A stretch of 12,634 bases of DNA from Candidatus Aminicenantota bacterium (GTDB lineage: Bacteria > Acidobacteriota > Aminicenantia > Aminicenantales > Aminicenantaceae): NCBI GenBank assembly GCA_030620655.1, contig JAUXEH010000050.1:1-12634 (forward strand), given 5' to 3'. Below are positions 7,227 to 12,634 of this stretch, piece after piece. The notes below the pieces were generated by a model, which made no database searches, was not told where the DNA came from, and was given only the letters and a program-made list of their open reading frames with translations. The translations under genes were made by a program, and so were the position numbers. Numbering within the stretch: the stretch's first letter is position 1; every line of letters begins with the position of its first letter.

Positions 7227-9747
7227 TCCCGCCCCGAGCTTCGAGGAACGGCTGTACACGGAGTATGACCTGAAAGGCAGGATCAAGCTCATCATCATCC
7301 TGAGCGCGATCCTTTATGTCTCCTTTATGGGCCTGGACGCGATCTATGCGTCTGAATACATTCAGATGTTCCTCATCATCCGGCTGGTGGTGCTGGCCGC
7401 GCACATCGCCTTATTCGTATGGGTCACCCGCATCGACAGGAGCCGCAACTACGTGAACGCTGCGATCGCCCTTGCCATCTTCGATGTGGCCGGGATCGCG
7501 GTCATGATCCATTTGCTGGGGGGATTCGCGAGCACCTATGTTCAAGGCCTGTACATCATCGTCATCGGCCTGGTCGTGGCCGTCCCGCTGACGTTTCGGG
7601 ACACGATCCTTCTCTACATCATGATCTGGATGAGCTATACCGTTCCCAGCTTCTTCCAGATACCGGATGGCGGATGGCGGGACGTGATCAACAATCTTTT
7701 CTTCCTGACGGCCATCATCATCATCGGCGCGATCGGGTCCTTCATCTTCGACAATATCCGGCGCAGGGAGCTCCGCAGCCGTATCCAGCTGGAAGAGATG
7801 ACGGCGATGCTTCAGGAGACGAACAAGAAGCTCAAGACGCTGGATGAACTCAAAACCCAATTCTTCGCCAACGTCAATCACGAGCTCCGAACTCCCCTAA
7901 CGCTTATACTGGCGCCCCTTAAATCGATCCAGGAAGGCCGGATGGGCAAGACGTCCCCCGCCCTGAAGGACACCCTGGATACCATGCAGCGCAACGGCTA
8001 CAAGCTGCTCAAGCTCATCAACAACCTCCTCGACCTGACCAAGTTCGAGGAAGGGAGGATGAGGCTGAAGATCCAGGCCGTGAACATCACGGAGTTCGCG
8101 GGCGACATACTCCAATCCGTGAAGCCCATGGCCGACCAGAAAAAAATAAAGCTGTTCTACCAGCACCCCCCCCACGATGTGAGCCTGTCGATCGACCCGG
8201 ACCAGTTCGAAAAGGTCCTGCTCAACCTCCTCTCTAACGCACTGAAATTCACCCCCGAAAAAGGAAAAGTCACGGTCTATATCGAGGACACGGACAAGGC
8301 TGTATCCCTGGCCGTGGAGGATACGGGCATCGGGATCCCCGCCGATATGCTCGAGACCATCTTTGACCGGTTCTCCCAGGTGGACGGCTCCGCCTCCAGA
8401 TCCCATGAGGGCACAGGGATCGGGCTTTCCCTGGCCCGGGAGATCGTCACCCTGCACGGCGGGACGATCCGAGCCGAGAGCAGGCTCGAAAAGGGGACCC
8501 GCATCAGCGTGGAAATGAGGAAGGGCGAGGCTCATTTCGCACCCGACGTCCTGGATCGGCGCTTCAAAGACCAGCCGGTTGGCCTCAATCGGCGGTCCTC
8601 CGACACGGAGGAACCCAAGGTGCAGGATATCGTGACGGATTACCGCCGCCTCCAACTGGTGGACCTAGAGCAGGTGGAGGTGGATGACGGTCCCGATGAC
8701 AAAACCGAGACCCATGACGTGCTGCTGCTCGTCATCGACGACAACCCGGAGGTCCTCAAGCTGATGAAGCTGCTGCTGGCCGATGAGTTCGACCTCCTGC
8801 TGACCACCTCGGCGGAAGAAGGCTTGACCATCCTCAAGGAGAGGCAGCCGGATCTGGTGCTGTGTGATGTTATGATGCCCGGCATGGACGGCCACACCTT
8901 CGCCCGGAAGGTGAAGGACACCGAGTCCTTGAAACACATCCCGATCATCCTGGTCACCGCCCGCTCCGGGGCAGAAATGCTGATGGAAGGGATCCAGGCG
9001 GGGGCGGACGACTACATATCCAAGCCGTTCGACTCCGTGGAGCTCAAGGCCCGCATACGGTCCCTGCTGCGGATGCGGGATGTCGAATCGGAACTGGCTT
9101 TGGCCAACCGCAATCTCAAGATGCGGACCTCCGACCTCGTGGAGCAGCAGCATTCCCTCTACCTGTCCACGGTCAAATCCCTGGCTTCCGCCATCGATGC
9201 CAAGGACGAATACACCCGGCATCACTCGGCCCGGGTGACGGAATTCACCTTGAAGATCGCCAGGAACATGGGGCGCAGCGAGAAAGAGCTCGAGGACCTC
9301 GAGCTGGCAGCGCTGCTCCACGACATCGGGAAGATCGCCGTTCCGGAGTCCATACTGAACAAACCCGGAAAGCTCTCGGACGAGGAGTTCGCCAGAATAA
9401 AGGAACACCCTGGAAGAGGGCAGGACATCTTGAAGCCCGTGATCGAGCTCAGGGAGGTCGGCAATGTCGTCCGGTCCCACCACGAGAAATACGACGGAGG
9501 TGGATACCCGGACGGGCTGAAGGGGAAAGAGATCCCCCTGGGGAGCCGGATCATGGCCATCGCGGATGCCTATGATTCCATCACTTCGGAGCGACCCTAC
9601 CGCAACGCCACCTCTCATCGCCGGGCCGTGAAGGAGATCATCAACTGCTCGGGAACCCAGTTCGATCCCGAGGTGGTCGAGCATTTCCTGGAGGTCTGCG
9701 GATCTTTTCTGCCGGAAGAAGACCGGGAAACGCCGTCTGAGACATGA
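7219..9747 (+). CDS. Six-TM hybrid sensor histidine kinase with receiver and HD-GYP phosphodiesterase
   Basis: An 842-residue inner-membrane signalling protein. Six hydrophobic segments with short loops (about 21-37, 47-69, 80-100, 106-125, 126-144, 157-178) form the sensor; there is no large periplasmic domain, so the ligand may be hydrophobic. A coiled linker leads to HisKA (NHELRTPLT, H221) and HATPase (N-box N336/N340, DTGIGIP 368-374, GTGIGLSLA 398-406). After a linker comes an intact receiver (D507, D508, phosphosite D550, T580, K602) and a C-terminal HD-GYP domain (H701-D702-I-G-K, then HHEKYDGGGYP 754-764), the class that hydrolyses c-di-GMP to pGpG or GMP. All catalytic motifs look intact. 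The open frame extends upstream, but the ATG at 7219, behind GAGGGA and overlapping the previous gene's stop by 8 bases, is the sensible start and implies translational coupling. The product probably lowers c-di-GMP under control of its own kinase, which would change the state of the PilZ domains of the upstream protein. Confidence 0.93.
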   Translation: MTDPAPSFEERLYTEYDLKGRIKLIIILSAILYVSFMGLDAIYASEYIQMFLIIRLVVLAAHIALFVWVTRIDRSRNYVNAAIALAIFDVAGIAVMIHLLGGFASTYVQGLYIIVIGLVVAVPLTFRDTILLYIMIWMSYTVPSFFQIPDGGWRDVINNLFFLTAIIIIGAIGSFIFDNIRRRELRSRIQLEEMTAMLQETNKKLKTLDELKTQFFANVNHELRTPLTLILAPLKSIQEGRMGKTSPALKDTLDTMQRNGYKLLKLINNLLDLTKFEEGRMRLKIQAVNITEFAGDILQSVKPMADQKKIKLFYQHPPHDVSLSIDPDQFEKVLLNLLSNALKFTPEKGKVTVYIEDTDKAVSLAVEDTGIGIPADMLETIFDRFSQVDGSASRSHEGTGIGLSLAREIVTLHGGTIRAESRLEKGTRISVEMRKGEAHFAPDVLDRRFKDQPVGLNRRSSDTEEPKVQDIVTDYRRLQLVDLEQVEVDDGPDDKTETHDVLLLVIDDNPEVLKLMKLLLADEFDLLLTTSAEEGLTILKERQPDLVLCDVMMPGMDGHTFARKVKDTESLKHIPIILVTARSGAEMLMEGIQAGADDYISKPFDSVELKARIRSLLRMRDVESELALANRNLKMRTSDLVEQQHSLYLSTVKSLASAIDAKDEYTRHHSARVTEFTLKIARNMGRSEKELEDLELAALLHDIGKIAVPESILNKPGKLSDEEFARIKEHPGRGQDILKPVIELREVGNVVRSHHEKYDGGGYPDGLKGKEIPLGSRIMAIADAYDSITSERPYRNATSHRRAVKEIINCSGTQFDPEVVEHFLEVCGSFLPEEDRETPSET

Positions 9748-9788
9748 ATTCCACAAACTAAATATATTTAATGTCGGCATCTTTTACC

Positions 9789-9805
9789 CTCCGGGCGCGC
9801 CGGGG
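9789..9805 (+). terminator. Short GC-rich hairpin after the HD-GYP kinase gene (weak terminator candidate)
   Basis: Bases 9789-9794 pair with 9800-9805 (five Watson-Crick pairs and one G-T) around a gcgcg loop, about 40 bases after the stop codon. No T-tract follows, so intrinsic termination is doubtful; the stem contains the 8-bp palindrome ggcgcgcc. Confidence 0.2.
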
Positions 9806-9828
9806 TTAGGCTGGATCGGGCTCACCAC

Positions 9829-9838
9829 ATCGGCCGAT
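9829..9838. promoter_or_regulatory. 10-bp palindrome atcggccgat upstream of rdhA
   Basis: A perfect 10-bp palindrome centred about 40 bases before the predicted transcription start of rdhA. Its position would suit an activator, which could make up for the missing -35 box. Palindromes of this length also occur by chance in GC-rich DNA. Confidence 0.25.
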
Positions 9839-9857
9839 ATACGATTTTTTCGATCTA

Positions 9858-9866
9858 TGTTACAAT
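9858..9866 (+). promoter_or_regulatory. Extended -10 promoter of the rdhAB genes
   Basis: TGT followed by TACAAT (9861-9866) matches an extended -10 element with five of six consensus bases. The -35 region (near 9838-9843) has no good match, as is common for extended -10 promoters or activated ones. Transcription would start near 9873, leaving a leader of about 34 bases with the ribosome site GGGAGG before the ATG at 9907. Confidence 0.5.
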
Positions 9867-9906
9867 GCTCCTCTTATCCTGAAATCCAGTCTGTCAGGGA
9901 GGTCAC

Positions 9907-11355
9907 ATGACACAAAGCAGAGGTAATGGATTCTCGCGCCGCAAGTTCCTCAAAGCCTCCGGGGCGGCCAGTGCCGTGCTGGGGAGCGCCGGGTTGGGTT
10001 TCTTCGGGTACGAAGCCGGGAAGGATCCCCGCACCTATCGCGGGTGGGAGAACTGGGAGGGTGTCAACCAGGATTTCAACCGCAGGAAATACCAAGTGGA
10101 CAAGCCCACGTACATCAAGGTCGGGGAGACAAGCCGCGTGGACGCGCGCTCTGAGGTCATCTTCTACCGTCGGGGGCTGTTCCGGCGGCAGTGGAAAGAG
10201 GGGACCGGGATCGAAGGATTGGACCCCTACCTGCAGGAGTACTACCGCAGGTACCCAGAGCACCTGGAGCTGGACCTCTACAGCCAGAACGAGCTCATGC
10301 CCAAGCTGATGTCGGACACCCGGAAATACCGCAAGCAGTTCCGGCTGGCCGAAGCCTGGTCCAATGCCATGGGTGCCGTGGGCCCGCGCCGCATCACCCA
10401 GCCGCCGGAGAAATCCGACTTTCAGCTCGACCGCAGGACCGGCCGACCGGTCGAGGCGGTGAAGTTCAAGGACTCCGCCATGACCTCGAAACTCATCAAG
10501 AAGATCGCCCATGAGCTGGGCTCGACCCTGGTGGGCATCGCCCGCCTGAATCCAGACTGGGTCTACAGGCACACCAGCATAGGACGCGGCTTCAAGTCGG
10601 ATGAGCCCATCGAGGTCCCCAAACACTGGCAGTTCGCGATCGTGGTGGGCACGCCCATGTCCTGGGATCCCCTGTACGCCAACCCCACCTACGGAACATC
10701 CAACGACGCCTATGCCCGCTCCCGGATCATCGGATTCCGCCTGGCCTCCTTCATAAAGCAGCTGGGCTACGGCGCACGACCCCACACACCCGGGACCGAC
10801 TATGACCTCATGGTCCCGCCCATCCTGGTGGATGCCGGAATCGGCGAGCAGGGCCGGCCCTCCATTGTGATCACCCCCGAACTCGGCTGCAATTTCCGGC
10901 CGGCCGTGGTCACGACCAACCTGCCTCTCAAACCGGATAAACCCATCGATTTCGGGGTGCAGGATTTCTGCAAACACTGCAAGATCTGCGCCGAGAACTG
11001 CCCCAGCGGCGCCATCACCTACGGTGATCCTGTGGAAGAGAGGGGCTATCTGCGCTTCAAGGTGGACACGGCCAAGTGCCTGAACTTCTGGAACTCCACG
11101 CTGGGAAGCATGGGCTGCCGGCTGTGCGTGGCGGTGTGCCCCTACACGCGCAAGGCCAACTGGATCCACAAGGCAGCCCTGAAGGTGACGGCCGACGATC
11201 CCACCGGTTTGACAGCGAAAGGCCTGACCTTGTTGCAGAAAAAGTTCTATCCCGGGCCCGAGCCCCAGAAATACTACATGCCGTCCCTGGGCGGCGAGAA
11301 TGCTTCCTACCGCGAGCCGCCGTGGTGGCTGCGCAGCGAAGACTTCATCGAGTGA
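9907..11355 (+). CDS. rdhA: Tat-exported reductive dehalogenase catalytic subunit
   Basis: A 482-residue RdhA-family corrinoid/iron-sulfur protein; such enzymes remove halogen from organohalides, often as terminal reductases of organohalide respiration. The N-terminus has a twin-arginine signal (SRRKFLK at 10-16, then a hydrophobic stretch to about 34), so it should be exported folded to the outer face of the membrane. The central domain has the typical run RSRIIGFRLASFIKQLGYGA (271-290), GIGEQGR 311-317 and DKPIDFGVQDFC 344-355. Two iron-sulfur motifs follow: C355-x2-C358-x2-C361-x3-C365-P and C391-x12-C404-x2-C407-x3-C411-P, all cysteines present. Length fits respiratory RdhA. No classical B12 motif (DxHxxG) is expected or seen. 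The substrate cannot be predicted. The start is supported by GGGAGG six bases upstream. A membrane anchor gene follows after 12 bases; no regulator gene of the usual rdh types lies in the window. Confidence 0.95.
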   Translation: MTQSRGNGFSRRKFLKASGAASAVLGSAGLGFFGYEAGKDPRTYRGWENWEGVNQDFNRRKYQVDKPTYIKVGETSRVDARSEVIFYRRGLFRRQWKEGTGIEGLDPYLQEYYRRYPEHLELDLYSQNELMPKLMSDTRKYRKQFRLAEAWSNAMGAVGPRRITQPPEKSDFQLDRRTGRPVEAVKFKDSAMTSKLIKKIAHELGSTLVGIARLNPDWVYRHTSIGRGFKSDEPIEVPKHWQFAIVVGTPMSWDPLYANPTYGTSNDAYARSRIIGFRLASFIKQLGYGARPHTPGTDYDLMVPPILVDAGIGEQGRPSIVITPELGCNFRPAVVTTNLPLKPDKPIDFGVQDFCKHCKICAENCPSGAITYGDPVEERGYLRFKVDTAKCLNFWNSTLGSMGCRLCVAVCPYTRKANWIHKAALKVTADDPTGLTAKGLTLLQKKFYPGPEPQKYYMPSLGGENASYREPPWWLRSEDFIE

Positions 11356-11367
11356 GAGGAGCGGATC

Positions 11368-11667
11368 ATGTCATTTTTCATCAGCGGTTTTTTTTGGTTC
11401 CTCGAGGGTGTTTTCGCCTGTCTGGCGGTGATAGGCCTCAAGCTGTGGGCCGAGGACCGGGGCATACCCATGCCCTTCTGGAAGTGGATCCTGACGGGGC
11501 TCTGGGTCGTGTTCCTGGGATTCACGATCGCCTTTGTGGGCACCAGCCTGGGCGAGAACGAGGTGGCGGCCGCCCGGCTGGGGGGGATCCTGTTCGGCCT
11601 GACCAGCCTCGTCTCGGGGATCGGGCTCTGGCGGATCCTGCGCTCGGGCCGCAAAGCGACAGGATAG
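11368..11667 (+). CDS. rdhB: RdhB-like reductive dehalogenase membrane anchor
   Basis: A 99-residue hydrophobic protein with three predicted membrane helices (about 4-24, 38-59, 71-89). The loop between helices 2 and 3 contains GENEVAAARLG (62-72), matching the E-x-E motif and the following alanine/glycine pattern that I associate with RdhB anchors. RdhB is thought to hold the exported RdhA at the outer face of the cytoplasmic membrane. The ATG at 11368 follows AGAGGAG and lies 12 bases after the rdhA stop, so the two are almost certainly cotranscribed. Assignment rests on context plus this motif, since such small anchors diverge strongly. Confidence 0.85.
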   Translation: MSFFISGFFWFLEGVFACLAVIGLKLWAEDRGIPMPFWKWILTGLWVVFLGFTIAFVGTSLGENEVAAARLGGILFGLTSLVSGIGLWRILRSGRKATG

Positions 11668-11675
11668 CGACCCGT

Positions 11676-12428
11676 TCAGTCCCGATGCCCGGCAGGGCCT
11701 ATGAAGCGGATAAACCGCACTGAAGAGCCGGAGCGGGTCCGGGTGTGGTTGGAATCACACTTGAGGCCTATGGCCTTGATCCGGGGCACCCGGTCCTTCC
11801 CGAACAGGAGCTTATAGTCGTCCCGGACATTGCGGCGGATGACCTTCCATTCCCCTGCTCCCTCGCTTCCCGAGCCGATCGCGATGTACCGGACCTGCCC
11901 GAAGGTGGCGGCCCGGCCGGTCTCACCGGTTTTCAGAGTAGAATCCCACACATAGCCGATGGTGTGGGGAGGCGTGAGAGACAGGAACCCGCCTTTGTCG
12001 AAGAGCAAAAACAGCCGGAAGGCGGCATCGTCCTGGTGCCGGTTCGTGACATCGGCGCCGGGCGGAACCTCTTCCACCCGGATGCTGAATTCGATCTCGG
12101 GAAACTCAACCGGGTCGATGTCGGGGCGGAGTTCCCTCCCGATGGTGGTCGAACTGGAAGCACTCCGCATGTACAGCACACCGCCTTCGATAAAAAACGG
12201 CTCGGCACTCCCCTTCTGCTCTTCCCAATCGTTCCGCCGCATCCAATCGAGTGCGGGCATCTTATCTTGGGGGAAGCTGACGAGTTCACGGACATGGGGC
12301 TCACGGCCCTGCCGAGTGTGTGCTGCGGAGTCGAGGGAAGCGTGGGAACCGAGGGCCAGGCCGAGGATGAACAGCAGGATAATCACGGATATTCCCCACA
12401 AAATCGTCGAAATTCGGGTCCTGTGCAT
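11676..12428 (-). CDS. DUF3047 family protein with N-terminal signal or anchor
   Basis: A protein of about 250 residues with a basic start (MHRTR), one hydrophobic segment (about residues 9-27) and a possible signal-peptidase site near SHA-S, so it is probably periplasmic or membrane-anchored. The rest is beta-rich, with features I recognise from DUF3047: ADVTNRHQDDAAFRLFLLFD in the middle, then TIGYVWDST, and EWKVIRRNVRDDYKLLFG near the end. The function of this family is unknown; it is found mostly in proteobacteria. Starts are ambiguous: the ATG at 12428 follows the upstream trpS stop by 5 bases, while a TTG at 12437 would overlap that stop as TTGA; GGAAGG at 12444-12439 suits the ATG better. 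The gene converges on rdhB with only 8 bases between the two stop codons. Confidence 0.85.
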   Translation of the reverse strand: MHRTRISTILWGISVIILLFILGLALGSHASLDSAAHTRQGREPHVRELVSFPQDKMPALDWMRRNDWEEQKGSAEPFFIEGGVLYMRSASSSTTIGRELRPDIDPVEFPEIEFSIRVEEVPPGADVTNRHQDDAAFRLFLLFDKGGFLSLTPPHTIGYVWDSTLKTGETGRAATFGQVRYIAIGSGSEGAGEWKVIRRNVRDDYKLLFGKDRVPRIKAIGLKCDSNHTRTRSGSSVRFIRFIGPAGHRD

Positions 12429-12433
12429 CACCT

Positions 12434-12634
12434 TCAACCCTTCCGGTACTCGAGCCCGGTCTTGCGGCGCACCCTGCGCAGGGCCATGTTTGCGAAATAG
12501 CGGGCCTTTTCCGCACCCTCCCCCAGGGTTTTTTCGACCTCAGCGCGCTGCCCGGCGAGTTCGCGCCTCTTTTCCCGGAAGGGCTTGAAGTAGCTGTTTA
12601 TTTTCTCGAAGACCATGTCTTTGACCGTCGCATA
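12434..12634 (-). CDS. trpS: Tryptophan--tRNA ligase, C-terminal end (5' part beyond window)
   Basis: The last 66 residues of a protein entering from the right edge; the frame is open to the window end. The sequence pattern fits the C-terminal helices of class Ic tryptophanyl-tRNA synthetase: FKPFREKRREL, then LGEGAEKARYFANMAL, then VRRKTGL just before the end (compare the usual 'P.RER..EL', 'L..GA.KAR..A...L..VR...GL'). The enzyme charges tRNA-Trp. Neither the HIGH and KMSKS motifs nor the true start is in the window; the internal ATG at 12616 should not be taken as a start. The DUF3047 gene follows immediately, suggesting one transcript. Confidence 0.75.
   Translation of the reverse strand, partial: YATVKDMVFEKINSYFKPFREKRRELAGQRAEVEKTLGEGAEKARYFANMALRRVRRKTGLEYRKG

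Noticed and set aside
8665..9780. Long minus-strand open frame (371 codons) within the HD-GYP kinase gene
   Set aside because: The plus strand encodes intact receiver and HD-GYP motifs here; the antisense translation shows no recognisable protein features.
9874..11169. Minus-strand open frame (431 codons) opposite rdhA
   Set aside because: It is the shadow of rdhA, whose cysteine motifs and Tat signal are on the plus strand; no ribosome site or domain supports the antisense frame.
12434..12616. Separate small 60-codon gene at the right edge
   Set aside because: The frame is open to the window end and the sequence matches the C-terminus of tryptophanyl-tRNA synthetase, so it is a partial gene, not a small one.

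Overview
The window is about 12.6 kb of GC-rich bacterial DNA with dense, well-spaced genes. It holds eight protein-coding genes, two of them cut by the window edges, and no tRNA, rRNA, CRISPR array or intact insertion sequence that I can recognise. Large multidomain signalling proteins, a Tat-exported reductive dehalogenase with its membrane anchor, and a DUF3047 protein beside trpS suggest a Gram-negative, probably anaerobic sediment-type bacterium of the deltaproteobacterial (Desulfobacterota) kind. That placement is an inference from gene content.

Left part (1-3223, minus strand): two carbohydrate-active genes in tandem. A six-hairpin glycosidase-like protein (1205-3223) is followed by a GH38 alpha-mannosidase that runs off the left edge (1-1107). 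The 97-base gap between them carries a perfect 12-bp inverted repeat of the 'ggggacaggccc' kind. A 469-base AT-rich divergent intergenic region (3224-3692) follows. It contains several inverted repeats, a TTGACA box, a perfect 8+3+8 palindrome and a possible leader hairpin.

Centre (3693-9747, plus strand): a two-gene, translationally overlapping operon, the most unusual part of the window. The first gene encodes a 1177-residue fusion: degenerate receiver, PilZ, YcgR-N-like region, second PilZ, LuxD-like acyl hydrolase with an apparent Ser-Asp-His triad, and SAM-dependent methyltransferase. The second encodes an 842-residue hybrid kinase: six membrane segments, HisKA, HATPase, an intact receiver and an HD-GYP c-di-GMP phosphodiesterase. 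Together they contain enzymes that could make a fatty-acyl-derived molecule, c-di-GMP receptor domains on the same chain, a membrane-embedded sensor kinase, and an enzyme that destroys c-di-GMP. I propose, as inference, a compact signalling module. It resembles in parts the Ralstonia phc (methyltransferase plus kinase) and Vibrio/Legionella CqsS/LqsS (six-TM kinase) quorum-sensing systems, but is wired through c-di-GMP.

Right part (9907-12634): an rdhAB pair (Tat-dependent corrinoid/iron-sulfur reductive dehalogenase plus a three-TM anchor with an E-x-E motif) on the plus strand, behind a probable extended -10 promoter. It converges, with only 8 bases between stops, on a minus-strand pair: the C-terminal end of tryptophanyl-tRNA synthetase and a DUF3047 protein.
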